NCBI RefSeq assembly: GCF_958445495.1
Contig: NZ_CAUCSQ010000064.1
Coordinates: 1-22,088, forward strand
Direction: 5' to 3'
DNA length: 22,088 bases
From: an uncultured Bacteroides sp.
GTDB taxonomy: Bacteria; Bacteroidota; Bacteroidia; Bacteroidales; Bacteroidaceae
This document shows positions 1 through 8,001 of this stretch, one piece after another. The notes beneath the pieces are model-generated. The model did no database searches and had not been told where the DNA came from. It saw only the letters and a program-made list of their open reading frames with translations. Position 1 is the first letter of the stretch; each line of letters opens with the position of its first letter. A program made the position numbers and the translations under genes.

Positions 1-157
1 TCTCTTATCAAGAGAGTCTCTCTCTGCTTTTACTCAGATATGGTTCATTAATAAGGAGTTACAGGAAAAATGTCGGGCACATCCGGAATCGGTTCTCTGT
101 CCGTTCTTCCATAAAAGACAGGAATTCATAGTAGAAAATGAGGACTTTTTCGCATGA
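1..157 (+). CDS. C-terminal fragment of an unrecognised protein (5' end outside window)
   Basis: The frame beginning at base 2 is open through the window edge to a TGA at 155-157, giving about 51 codons. The end of the protein is mixed-composition and plausible for a folded domain (it contains IWFINKELQEKC and ends in EFIVENEDFFA). No other frame is open this far from the edge: frame 1 stops at 49-51. I do not recognise the family and no motif allows a functional call. It runs in the same direction as galE, but a ~340-bp gap with its own promoter separates them, so co-transcription is not implied. It may also be a chance open frame. Confidence 0.45.
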   Translation, partial: LLSRESLSAFTQIWFINKELQEKCRAHPESVLCPFFHKRQEFIVENEDFFA

Positions 158-418
158 TGAACGGGCAATTCTGTGCCGGGGCGTGGCACTGCATAGCCGT
201 TCTGTCTATGTGGTGTTGCAGGGTGGTTCCGCTATGTGCGGGTGGACAGAAATTCGAAGAACATCAAAGGGTTAGAGTTATCAAAGGGTTGTTGGTACAT
301 CCTTTGGTAGGGGGCTGTTGTTTTGCCGGTCTCTGTCAATTTTTAATCTTTGAATCAAGAAGCCCACTCCTGATTCGTATTAATAATTGCCTTTTAATAA
401 ATAAAACAGGGATATATA
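158..418. other. Intergenic stretch upstream of galE, no convincing gene
   Basis: An open frame at 154-486 covers this stretch, but its product is rich in Cys, Trp and His with no recognisable domain, and the galE promoter lies inside it, so I do not call it. The stretch holds an 11-bp direct repeat ATCAAAGGGTT at 263-273 and 280-290 (17-bp period), followed by an inverted CCTTTGG at about 301. A 6-bp hairpin pairs GAATCA (352-357) with TGATTC (371-376). None has a T-tract, so these are not obvious terminators. Confidence 0.5.
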
Positions 419-448
419 TTGTATTTCCGTTTTATTTCCATACATTTG
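419..448 (+). promoter_or_regulatory. Bacteroidetes-type promoter for galE
   Basis: A -7 element TACATTTG (441-448) matches the Bacteroidetes consensus TAnnTTTG exactly. TTG at 419-421 sits 19 bp upstream, the expected spacing for the -33 element. Transcription would start near 455, giving a leader of about 40 nt before the galE ATG. Confidence 0.7.
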
Positions 449-495
449 TAGCTCAAACAATAATAAGCCGAGAAACTAACCATTAATTAAAGAAT

Positions 496-1530
496 ATGAA
501 AGAAAGAATTTTAGTGACGGGAGGAACAGGATATATCGGTTCGCATACCGTTGTAGAACTGCAGAACAGCGGATATGAAGTAATCATCATCGATAACTTG
601 TCTAATTCAAGCGCCGATGTGGTTGACAATATAGAAAAGGTGTCCGGTATTCGTCCGGCTTTTGAAAAACTGGATTGCCTGGATTTAGAAGGATTGGATG
701 CCGTATTTGCCAAATATAAAGGAATCAAGGCTATCATTCATTTCGCAGCCAGCAAGGCTGTAGGGGAGTCGGTAGAGAAACCGTTGCTTTATTATCGCAA
801 CAACCTGGTTTCGCTGATTAACCTCCTCGAACTGATGCCGAAGCACGGGGTGGAAGGCATCGTGTTCTCTTCTTCCTGCACGGTGTACGGCCAGCCGGAC
901 GAGTTGCCCGTAACGGAACAGGCTCCGATTAAGAAGGCGGAATCTCCTTACGGCAATACGAAACAGATTAATGAAGAGATTATTCGCGATACGGTAGCTT
1001 CCGGCGCTCCTGTCAATGCCATCATGCTGCGTTATTTCAATCCGATTGGCGCACATCCTACCGCATTGCTGGGCGAACTTCCGAACGGGGTTCCGCAAAA
1101 CCTGGTTCCTTATCTTACCCAGACCGCTATCGGTATCCGTGAGAAATTGAGCGTGTTTGGCGATGATTACGATACTCCCGACGGTTCTTGTATCCGTGAC
1201 TTTATCAATGTGGTGGATTTGGCCAAGGCGCATGTGATTGCTATCCGCCGTATTCTGGAGAAGAAGCAGAAAGAGAAAGTGGAAGTGTTCAATATCGGTA
1301 CGGGACGTGGGGTGTCTGTCCTGGAATTGATACAGGGATTTGAAAAAGCTACGGGTGTCAAACTGAATTATCAGATTGTAGGACGCCGTGCGGGGGACAT
1401 CGAGAAAGTATGGGCAAACCCTGATTTCGCCAATTCCGAATTGGGCTGGAAAGCTGTAGAGACTTTGGAAGATACTTTACGCTCGGCATGGAACTGGCAA
1501 CTGAAACTTCGCGAGAGAGGCATTCAGTAA
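496..1530 (+). CDS. galE: UDP-glucose 4-epimerase
   Basis: This is a 344-residue extended short-chain dehydrogenase/reductase that interconverts UDP-glucose and UDP-galactose in the cytoplasm using tightly bound NAD (Leloir pathway and supply of galactose units for surface glycans). The NAD-binding Rossmann motif GGTGYIGSH is at residues 9-17. The catalytic Ser lies in FSSSCTVYG (124-132), and the catalytic Tyr152 and Lys156 in SPYGNTK. The C-terminal substrate domain has the RYFNPIGAHPT and NIGTGRGVSVLEL stretches typical of GalE. Length matches the family. The ATG start directly precedes the NAD motif and fits the promoter at 419-448. It stands alone; the next gene is on the opposite strand. 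Confidence 0.97.
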   Translation: MKERILVTGGTGYIGSHTVVELQNSGYEVIIIDNLSNSSADVVDNIEKVSGIRPAFEKLDCLDLEGLDAVFAKYKGIKAIIHFAASKAVGESVEKPLLYYRNNLVSLINLLELMPKHGVEGIVFSSSCTVYGQPDELPVTEQAPIKKAESPYGNTKQINEEIIRDTVASGAPVNAIMLRYFNPIGAHPTALLGELPNGVPQNLVPYLTQTAIGIREKLSVFGDDYDTPDGSCIRDFINVVDLAKAHVIAIRRILEKKQKEKVEVFNIGTGRGVSVLELIQGFEKATGVKLNYQIVGRRAGDIEKVWANPDFANSELGWKAVETLEDTLRSAWNWQLKLRERGIQ

Positions 1531-1587
1531 AGAGGATTCTGTTGTAAAACAGTAAAAAGGAATTTTGTTGTAATTAACATAAAAGTT

Positions 1588-1615
1588 TAAACAAATCCGA
1601 TTTGTGATTTGTTTA
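1588..1615. repeat. Nested inverted repeat after galE
   Basis: TAAACAAATC (1588-1597) and GATTTGTTTA (1606-1615) are perfect 10-bp inverted arms around an 8-bp spacer. Inside, ACAAATC (1591-1597) also pairs with GATTTGT (1599-1605) across one base, and GATTTGT occurs twice in tandem (1599-1605, 1606-1612). It lies 58 bp after the galE stop. The low GC content and lack of a T-run make it a poor terminator; a protein-binding site is possible. Confidence 0.6.
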
Positions 1616-1742
1616 TCTAGTGCATCACCCTGAAACCGTTTACGGATATGGGAATATGTGTGGACGGTACTTGTACCTCTCCGGTATAGACAGGATGATT
1701 GCATAGTAGTTTTGTCGTGTTTTATTTTGTGTTTGTGTTGTG

Positions 1743-1783
1743 GCGGTACTACGACGTGAGTCGTGGTACCGCATTCTATTTTT
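1743..1783 (+). terminator. Strong hairpin with T-rich tail, probable terminator after galE
   Basis: GCGGTACTACGAC (1743-1755) pairs with GTCGTGGTACCGC (1760-1772) across a GTGA loop: 13 pairs including one G-U. The tail ATTCTATTTTT (1773-1783) follows on the + strand only, so it should act on + strand transcripts, i.e. about 210 nt after the galE stop. Reading from the minus strand there is no U-tract, so it should not end ispE transcripts. Confidence 0.65.
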
Positions 1784-1974
1784 ACCCCTGGAGATAGCGG
1801 GATGTTCATGGAGCAAAAATGTAAAGGGAAAACTTGTTTGTGGTTATGAAGTGGTTATGGAGCGGCTATGAAAAAGGGAACATTTACATTTGCTGTATTA
1901 ATATAATCACATATAGGTGTATTTTTTTTAGCAATGAACTCATTTTGAGGCCTTATTTCTGCCTGTCATGTTTC
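1784..1974. other. Intergenic stretch with short repeats between galE terminator and ispE 3' end
   Basis: Three imperfect tandem 11-bp units (TGGTTATGAAG 1841-1851, TGGTTATGGAG 1852-1862, CGGCTATGAAA 1863-1873) are bracketed by a 9-bp inverted repeat: AAATGTAAA (1817-1825) and TTTACATTT (1883-1891). The right arm overlaps a + strand TACATTTG (1885-1892) that matches the -7 consensus and would point into the 3' end of ispE. No -33 element is visible. I see no gene here. Confidence 0.45.
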
Positions 1975-2808
1975 TTATAATGTCCCTTTAAAACAGAAGG
2001 CGTTGTTTCCCCAGTCTGCCTTTTCCGGCAAAGGGGCGCCGGGCGCGAACAACCCGAATACGGAGGAGCCGGAACCGCTCATCGAGGCGTAGATTGCTCC
2101 CGCTTCGTACATTTTTTCCTTGATTTCCCCGATGACCGGATACAGGGGGAAGACGCTTGTCTCGAAATCATTCACCAATAGTTCTTTCCATTCGCCGACA
2201 GGTCGTTTTATCACTTCCCTGACGGGGTGTTCGGGACGGTGCGGACGGATGTTTGAAAAGGCTTCCCGTGTGGATACGAAAACATCCGGTTTGACAATCA
2301 TAATCCCGTATCCTTCCAGGGAGAGCCCGACGGGGGAAAAGAGGTTGCCGATTCCTTCGGCAAAGACGGGCCGGTTTCTGATGAAAAAGGCGCAGTCGGC
2401 TCCCAGCATGGCGGCGTATGTCTCCAGCCGGTCTTCAGACAGTTGCAGGGCGTAGTATTCGTTTAGCAGTTTTAACATGAAGGCGGCGTCTGAGGAACCT
2501 CCTCCCAATCCGGCTCCCGAAGGGATGTGTTTGTACAGGTGGATTTCAACGGGGGGCAGGTGAAATTCTTTGTCCAGCAACCGGTAGGCTTTCACCACCA
2601 GGTTTTCTTCCGGATTGCCGGCTATTTTTATTCCGTACTGGCGAAGCGTGAATTTTCTCTCTGTCTGGGGAGCGTTGTCGGTACGGATTTCCAGTGCGTC
2701 TTCCAGGGCGACGGGATAGAAGACTGTTTCGAGGTTGTGGTATCCGTCCGGGCGTTTTTCCGTGATGGAAAGCCCTAAATTGATTTTTACATTTGGAAAC
2801 GTAATCAT
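1975..2808 (-). CDS. ispE: 4-(cytidine 5'-diphospho)-2-C-methyl-D-erythritol kinase
   Basis: IspE is a GHMP-superfamily kinase that phosphorylates CDP-methylerythritol in the non-mevalonate (MEP) isoprenoid pathway. Motif 1 PNVKINLGL is at residues 5-13 (catalytic Lys8), the ATP loop PSGAGLGGGSSDAA at 96-109, the LGADCAFF stretch supplies the catalytic Asp138, and the C-terminal GHMP motif MSGSGSSVFGLF is present. The frame extends 21 codons further upstream to 2871, but those residues are not IspE-like and would cover the promoter. The ATG at 2808 gives MITFPNVKIN and a 277-residue product of normal length. It diverges from dnaB. The presence of IspE implies MEP-pathway isoprenoid synthesis. 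Confidence 0.95.
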   Translation of the reverse strand: MITFPNVKINLGLSITEKRPDGYHNLETVFYPVALEDALEIRTDNAPQTERKFTLRQYGIKIAGNPEENLVVKAYRLLDKEFHLPPVEIHLYKHIPSGAGLGGGSSDAAFMLKLLNEYYALQLSEDRLETYAAMLGADCAFFIRNRPVFAEGIGNLFSPVGLSLEGYGIMIVKPDVFVSTREAFSNIRPHRPEHPVREVIKRPVGEWKELLVNDFETSVFPLYPVIGEIKEKMYEAGAIYASMSGSGSSVFGLFAPGAPLPEKADWGNNAFCFKGTL

Positions 2809-2879
2809 GGCATGGCTTACATAAAATTGATAATGCTGTGGCAAACGGTAATAATCGCTGTGATTTTGCATTTACTCCG

Positions 2880-2887
2880 CAAAGGTA
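2880..2887 (-). promoter_or_regulatory. -7 element for ispE
   Basis: Read on the minus strand this is TACCTTTG, an exact TAnnTTTG match, about 72 bp upstream of the chosen ispE ATG. It lies inside the longer alternative reading frame, which supports the downstream start. No clear -33 TTTG is seen at the usual distance. Confidence 0.55.
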
Positions 2888-2931
2888 CTAAAATCTTCAT
2901 TTTTCCTTATCCATTCTTCATTATTATATTT

Positions 2932-2939
2932 TATCTTTG
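2932..2939 (+). promoter_or_regulatory. -7 element for dnaB
   Basis: TATCTTTG is an exact match to TAnnTTTG, 115 bp upstream of the dnaB ATG. Transcription would begin near 2946, within or just before the hairpin at 2941-2967. The -33 region is AT-rich without a clear TTTG. Confidence 0.55.
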
Positions 2940-2940
2940 T

Positions 2941-2967
2941 CGTCCCAACCGGAAAAAGCTTGGGACG
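2941..2967 (+). promoter_or_regulatory. Hairpin at the start of the dnaB leader
   Basis: CGTCCCAA (2941-2948) and TTGGGACG (2960-2967) form a perfect 8-bp stem around an 11-nt A-rich loop. It begins 2 bp after the -7 element and lies ~88 nt before the dnaB ATG. It is not followed by a run of T, so it is not a typical terminator. It could stabilise the mRNA 5' end or be an operator; this is inference. Confidence 0.5.
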
Positions 2968-3054
2968 GAATGCCTTTTGTACGGACGAATGTCTGAGGGG
3001 GTATCCGGTTTTAATTATTTAGGAAACAATAAATCGTAATTTGTAGATATCTTC

Positions 3055-4620
3055 ATGGCCGAACAAAAAAGAAATACCCGCAACACGAAAAACGCCAAGG
3101 TGCAACCTGTGAATGACTATGGTCGTATCCAGCCGCAGGCACCTGAACTGGAGGAGGCTGTACTGGGCGCTCTGATGATTGAGAAGGATGCTTACTCGTT
3201 GGTGAGCGAAATTCTTCGTCCCGAATCTTTTTATGAACACCGGCATCAGTTGATTTATGCCGCAATCACCGACTTGGCTGTGAACCAGAAACCGGTGGAT
3301 ATTCTGACAGTGAAGGAGCAGCTTAGCAAGCGGGGGGAGCTGGAAGAGGTGGGAGGCCCTTTCTATATCACCCAGTTGAGCAGTAAGGTCGCTTCTTCGG
3401 CCCACATCGAGTATCATGCGCGCATCATCGCACAAAAGGCTTTGGCGCGTGAGTTGATTACTTTCACGAGCAATATCCAGAGCAAGGCTTTCGACGAGAC
3501 GTTGGACGTGGACGACCTGATGCAGGAGGCAGAGGGGAAGCTGTTTGAAATCTCGCAGCAGAATATGAAGAAGGATTATACGCAAATCAATCCGGTGATT
3601 GATGAGGCTTATAAGCTGATTCAGAAGGCGGCGGCGCGGACAGACGGGTTGAGCGGCCTTGAGAGCGGGTTTACCAAGCTGGACAAGATGACTTCCGGCT
3701 GGCAGAATTCGGACTTGATTATCATCGCCGCCCGTCCTGCCATGGGAAAGACTGCTTTTGTGCTTTCGATGGCTAAGAATATTGCTGTCAATTACCGGAA
3801 TCCCGTGGCGTTGTTCTCTCTTGAAATGAGTAATGTACAGTTGGTGAACCGTTTGATTGCCAATGTTTGTGAAATTCCCAGCGAGAAGATTAAGAGCGGG
3901 CAGTTGGCTAATTATGAGTGGCAGCAGTTGGACTATAAGCTAAAAGATTTGCTGGATGCCCCGCTTTATGTGGACGATACGCCTTCTCTGTCTGTATTCG
4001 AACTTCGTACCAAGGCACGCCGCCTGGTGCGTGAGCATGGGGTGAGAATCATCATCATCGACTACCTCCAGTTGATGAATGCGAGCGGTATGGCGTTCGG
4101 CAGCCGCCAGGAGGAGGTCAGCACGATTTCCCGTTCGCTGAAAGGGCTGGCGAAGGAGCTGAATATTCCGATTGTCGCTTTGTCGCAGTTGAACCGTGGG
4201 GTGGAAAGCCGTGAGGGGATTGACGGCAAGCGTCCTCAGTTGAGCGACTTGCGTGAGTCGGGGGCCATCGAGCAGGATGCCGATATGGTTTGTTTCATCC
4301 ATCGTCCGGAGTATTACAAGATTTACCAGGATGAGAGAGGGAATGACTTGCGGGGGATGGCCGAGATTGTGATTGCCAAGCACCGTAACGGTGCGGTGGG
4401 GGAGGTGTTGCTCCGTTTCAAGGGCGAGTTCACCCGTTTCTCCAATCCGGAGGACGACATGGTTATCCCGATGCCGGGGGAATCTGTCGGTGCCATGCTG
4501 GGCTCTAAGGTGAACAGCGGAGTTGCCGGGGCTGCCGCCGTTCCTCCTCCGGCGCCTGATTTTGCACCGCCGGCGGAGAATCCTTTCGGTGTGCCGGGAG
4601 ACGGACCGTTGCCGTTCTGA
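3055..4620 (+). CDS. dnaB: Replicative DNA helicase
   Basis: DnaB is the hexameric 5'-3' helicase that unwinds DNA at the replication fork. The N-terminal collar domain spans about residues 25-130, a linker helix about 175-195, and the RecA-like ATPase domain about 200-465. Walker A is ARPAMGKT (226-233, Lys232), Walker B IIIIDYLQL (332-340, Asp336), and the KHRNG arginine-finger region is 442-446. No intein interrupts the ATPase domain. At 521 residues it is longer than the ~470 of E. coli DnaB because of an N-terminal basic stretch and a 40-residue Pro/Ala-rich tail ending in GDGPLPF, which resembles an SSB C-terminal tip. The ATG start fits the family and the leader described upstream. Confidence 0.97.
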   Translation: MAEQKRNTRNTKNAKVQPVNDYGRIQPQAPELEEAVLGALMIEKDAYSLVSEILRPESFYEHRHQLIYAAITDLAVNQKPVDILTVKEQLSKRGELEEVGGPFYITQLSSKVASSAHIEYHARIIAQKALARELITFTSNIQSKAFDETLDVDDLMQEAEGKLFEISQQNMKKDYTQINPVIDEAYKLIQKAAARTDGLSGLESGFTKLDKMTSGWQNSDLIIIAARPAMGKTAFVLSMAKNIAVNYRNPVALFSLEMSNVQLVNRLIANVCEIPSEKIKSGQLANYEWQQLDYKLKDLLDAPLYVDDTPSLSVFELRTKARRLVREHGVRIIIIDYLQLMNASGMAFGSRQEEVSTISRSLKGLAKELNIPIVALSQLNRGVESREGIDGKRPQLSDLRESGAIEQDADMVCFIHRPEYYKIYQDERGNDLRGMAEIVIAKHRNGAVGEVLLRFKGEFTRFSNPEDDMVIPMPGESVGAMLGSKVNSGVAGAAAVPPPAPDFAPPAENPFGVPGDGPLPF

Positions 4621-4674
4621 CTCTCCTTTTGCATTTTTCTATCAAATCCTTCTCTGTCAACCGAAAAATCTTAT

Positions 4675-4682
4675 TAACTTTG
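4675..4682 (+). promoter_or_regulatory. -7 element for pheT
   Basis: TAACTTTG matches TAnnTTTG exactly and lies 35 bp before the pheT ATG. Transcription would start around 4689, giving a leader of about 30 nt. The -33 element is weak. Confidence 0.55.
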
Positions 4683-4717
4683 CAAATCTTTTTGAGAAAC
4701 AATAAAAAAATATATCT

Positions 4718-7180
4718 ATGAATATTTCTTATAACTGGCTGAAGGAGTATGTCAATTTTGATTTGACGCCTGAGGAAACGGCGGCTGCGCTGACATCTAT
4801 CGGCTTGGAAACAGGTGGTGTGGAAGAAGTGCAAACCGTTAAAGGCGGTTTGGAGGGGCTTGTAATCGGCGAGGTGCTGACATGCCTTGAACATCCTAAT
4901 TCAGACCATTTGCACATTACTACCGTCAATCTGGGAGACGGCGAACCGGTGCAGATTGTTTGCGGGGCTCCGAATGTGGCTGCCGGACAGAAGGTGGTGG
5001 TGGCTACTTTGGGTACGAAACTTTATGACGGTGACGAATGTTTTACTATCAAGAAATCTAAAATCCGCGGGGTGGAGTCTACCGGTATGATTTGCGCCGA
5101 AGATGAAATCGGTATCAGCACGTCTCATGAGGGGATTATCGTGTTGCCGGCGGATGCCGTGCCGGGGACGCTTGCCAAGGATTATTACAATATCAAGAGC
5201 GATTATGTGCTTGAGGTGGATATCACGCCCAACCGTGCCGATGCGTGCTCGCACTACGGCGTGGCGCGCGACTTATATGCTTACCTTGTCCAGAACGGCC
5301 GGCAGGCTGTTTTACAGCGTCCGTCGGTGGAGGAGTTCAGGGTTGAAAACCATGACCTGGACATCGAGGTGAGGGTTGAGAATGACGAGGCGTGCCCTCA
5401 TTATGCCGGTGTTACGGTGAAGGGGGTGACTGTAAAGGAGAGCCCGGAATGGTTACAGAATAAGTTGCGCCTGATAGGGGTGCGCCCTATCAATAACGTG
5501 GTGGATGTCACCAATTATATCGTACATGCTTTCGGGCAGCCGTTGCATTGTTTCGATGCGGGAAAGATAAAAGGCAATGAGGTGATTGTGAAGACGATGC
5601 CCGAAGGGACGCCGTTTGTCACGCTGGACGGGGTGGAACGCAAGTTGAGCGACCGCGACCTGATGATTTGCAATAAGGAAGAGGGCATGTGTATCGCCGG
5701 GGTGTTCGGCGGGCTGGATTCCGGCTCTACCGAGGCTACGACGGATGTGTTTATCGAAAGCGCTTATTTCCATCCGACGTGGGTGCGCAAGACGGCCCGT
5801 CGCCACGGATTGAATACGGACGCTTCTTTCCGTTTTGAACGGGGTATCGACCCGAACGGGGTGATTTACTGTTTGAAGCTGGCTGCTTTGATGGTGAAAG
5901 AGCTGGCGGGGGGGACGATTTCTTCCGAGATTAAGGATGTGTTTACGGTTCCCGCACAGGATTTCATTGTGGAATTGGCTTACGGGAAGGTGCATTCGTT
6001 GGTAGGCAAAGAGATTCCGGCGGAGACGGTGAAGAGCATTGTGACTAGCCTGGAGATGAAAATTCTTAACGAGACTGCCGAGGGGCTGACGCTGGCTGTT
6101 CCTCCTTACCGGGTGGATGTGCAGCGTGATTGCGATGTGATTGAGGATATTCTCCGTATTTACGGATATAATAATGTGGAGATACCGGCAACGCTGAATT
6201 CCAGCCTGACGACCAAGGGTGAGCATGATAAATCGAACAAGTTGCAGAATCTGGTCGCTGAGCAGTTGGTAGGCTGCGGGTTTAACGAGATTTTGAATAA
6301 TTCGCTGACGCGGGCGGCCTATTATGACGGGTTGGAGGCTTATCCTTCCCGCCGTCTGGTGATGTTGCTGAATCCGTTGAGCGCGGACTTGAACTGTATG
6401 CGTCAGACATTGTTGTTCGGGGGGCTGGAGAGTATCGCCCATAACGCGAACCGCAAGAATGCCGATTTGAAGTTCTTCGAGTTCGGCAACTGTTATTATT
6501 TCGATGCGGACAGAAAGAATCCGGAGAAGGTGCTGGCTCCTTACTCGGAGGATTATCATCTGGGGTTGTGGGTGACCGGCAAGAAGGTGGTTAATTCGTG
6601 GGCACATCCGGACGAGAGCAGTTCGGTATATGAGCTCAAGGCTTATGTGGAGAATATATTGAAACGTTTGGGGCTGGATTTGCATCAGTTGGTTACGGGC
6701 AATTTGTCGGATGATATTTTTGCGGCGGCGCTTTCCGTAAATACCAAAGGAGGTAAACGTCTGGCGTCGTTCGGCGTGGTGACGAAAAAGCTGTTGAAGG
6801 CATTTGATATCGACAATGAGGTTTATTATGCCGACCTGAACTGGAAAGAGCTTATGAAGGCGGTGCGTTCGGTGAAAATCAGCTATCGGGAAATATCCAA
6901 GTTCCCCGCCGTGAAACGCGACCTTGCTTTGCTGCTCGATAAGGATGTGCAGTTTGCCGAGATTGAAAAGATTGCTTATGAGACGGAGAAAAAATTGCTG
7001 AAGGAGGTGGAACTTTTCGATGTGTATGAAGGAAAGAATCTGGAGGCGGGCAAGAAGTCGTATGCGGTCAGTTTCCTGCTCCAGGATGAGAACCAGACTT
7101 TGAACGATAAGATGATTGACAAAATCATGTCGAAACTGGTAAGGAATCTGGAGGATAAGCTGGGGGCGAAACTGAGATAG
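4718..7180 (+). CDS. pheT: Phenylalanine-tRNA ligase beta subunit
   Basis: PheT pairs with PheS in an alpha2beta2 enzyme that charges tRNA-Phe. The 820-residue product has the usual bacterial long-beta layout: the N-terminal MNISYNWLKEYV start, the OB-fold tRNA-binding domain (about 40-150), the B3/B4 editing region (about 215-390, with GVRPINNVVDVTNYI), B5 (about 405-475), the catalytic-like core, and the C-terminal FDX-ACB anticodon-binding domain (about 727-819, starting KFPAVKRDLALLL). No pheS is next to it, unlike the common pheST operon. It appears to lead an operon with the yebC-like and TSCPD genes (62 and 24 bp gaps), ending at the terminator at 8285-8320. Confidence 0.97.
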   Translation: MNISYNWLKEYVNFDLTPEETAAALTSIGLETGGVEEVQTVKGGLEGLVIGEVLTCLEHPNSDHLHITTVNLGDGEPVQIVCGAPNVAAGQKVVVATLGTKLYDGDECFTIKKSKIRGVESTGMICAEDEIGISTSHEGIIVLPADAVPGTLAKDYYNIKSDYVLEVDITPNRADACSHYGVARDLYAYLVQNGRQAVLQRPSVEEFRVENHDLDIEVRVENDEACPHYAGVTVKGVTVKESPEWLQNKLRLIGVRPINNVVDVTNYIVHAFGQPLHCFDAGKIKGNEVIVKTMPEGTPFVTLDGVERKLSDRDLMICNKEEGMCIAGVFGGLDSGSTEATTDVFIESAYFHPTWVRKTARRHGLNTDASFRFERGIDPNGVIYCLKLAALMVKELAGGTISSEIKDVFTVPAQDFIVELAYGKVHSLVGKEIPAETVKSIVTSLEMKILNETAEGLTLAVPPYRVDVQRDCDVIEDILRIYGYNNVEIPATLNSSLTTKGEHDKSNKLQNLVAEQLVGCGFNEILNNSLTRAAYYDGLEAYPSRRLVMLLNPLSADLNCMRQTLLFGGLESIAHNANRKNADLKFFEFGNCYYFDADRKNPEKVLAPYSEDYHLGLWVTGKKVVNSWAHPDESSSVYELKAYVENILKRLGLDLHQLVTGNLSDDIFAAALSVNTKGGKRLASFGVVTKKLLKAFDIDNEVYYADLNWKELMKAVRSVKISYREISKFPAVKRDLALLLDKDVQFAEIEKIAYETEKKLLKEVELFDVYEGKNLEAGKKSYAVSFLLQDENQTLNDKMIDKIMSKLVRNLEDKLGAKLR

Positions 7181-7242
7181 GACAGTTTGCCGTGTGTATT
7201 CGTTCGTAATTATAATTTGTAATTCAAAATAATAAAAAACCA

Positions 7243-7977
7243 ATGGGAAGAGCATTTGAATATAGAAAGGCCGCTAAGTTGAAAAGGTGGGGCCACATGG
7301 CTAAGACTTTTACAAGACTGGGTAAACAGATTGCCATTGCCGTAAAGGCGGGCGGTCCGGAACCGGAGAATAACCCGACGTTGCGTTCGGTTATCGCTAC
7401 TTGTAAGCGTGAGAACATGCCGAAGGAAAATATTGAACGTGCTATCAAGAACGCGATGGGTAAGGACCAGAGCGATTATAAAGGGATGACTTATGAAGGA
7501 TACGGTCCTCACGGGGTTGCCGTGTTCGTGGATACGTTGACGGACAATCCTACCCGCACGGTGGCTGATGTGCGTTCCGTGTTCAACAAATTCGGCGGTA
7601 ATCTCGGAACGATGGGGTCTCTGGCGTTTCTTTTCGACCACAAGTGTATGTTTACTTTCAAGAAGAAGGACGGCATAGATATGGAGGAACTTATTCTGGA
7701 CCTTATCGATTATGACGTGGAGGATGAATATGACGAGGATGAGGAAGAGGGGACAATCACTATTTACGGTAATCCGAAGAGTTATGCCGCTATCCAGAAA
7801 CATCTGGAGGAGTGCGGTTTTGAGGATGTGGGCGGTGACTTTACTTACATCCCGAACGATTTGAAAGATGTCACTCCCGAACAGCGCGAGACTTTGGACA
7901 AGATGGTAGAACGTCTGGAGGAATTTGACGATGTGCAGACCGTTTATACGAATATGAAGCCGGAAGGCGAGGAATAA
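7243..7977 (+). CDS. yebC: YebC/PmpR family protein
   Basis: This 244-residue protein belongs to the YebC/TACO1 family, variously described as transcriptional regulators and, in more recent work, as ribosome-associated factors helping difficult peptide-bond formation. The family core is visible: NPTLRSVIATCKRENMPKE with NIERAIKNAMG (about 45-73), YEGYGPHGVAVFVD (about 84-97), and TDNPTRTVADVR. The N-terminus MGRAFEYRKAAKLKRWGHMAKTF differs from the usual MAGHSKWANIKHRK start. A strongly acidic loop (YDEDEEEG) lies near residues 159-166. It sits 62 bp after pheT with no good promoter in between, so probably co-transcribed; being next to a tRNA synthetase fits a translation role better than a regulatory one. 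Confidence 0.9.
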   Translation: MGRAFEYRKAAKLKRWGHMAKTFTRLGKQIAIAVKAGGPEPENNPTLRSVIATCKRENMPKENIERAIKNAMGKDQSDYKGMTYEGYGPHGVAVFVDTLTDNPTRTVADVRSVFNKFGGNLGTMGSLAFLFDHKCMFTFKKKDGIDMEELILDLIDYDVEDEYDEDEEEGTITIYGNPKSYAAIQKHLEECGFEDVGGDFTYIPNDLKDVTPEQRETLDKMVERLEEFDDVQTVYTNMKPEGEE

Positions 7978-8001
7978 TCGGAAACTGAGGAATATCGGAT
8001 T

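Noticed and set aside
154..486. 110-codon + strand frame starting at an ATGA overlap with the preceding stop
   Set aside because: The product has an unlikely composition (many Cys, Trp, His) and no domain, and the consensus galE promoter lies inside it.
2809..2871. 21-codon upstream extension of ispE
   Set aside because: The residues are not IspE-like and the extension nearly reaches the -7 promoter box; the ATG at 2808 gives the family N-terminus.
2812..3039. 75-codon + strand frame in the ispE-dnaB gap
   Set aside because: It covers both promoters and the leader hairpin and encodes no recognisable protein.
5453..7255. 600-codon minus-strand frame opposite pheT
   Set aside because: It is a by-product of pheT codon usage, which avoids TTA, CTA and TCA; the product is low-quality and rich in Arg, His and Gln, while the + strand is a clear pheT.
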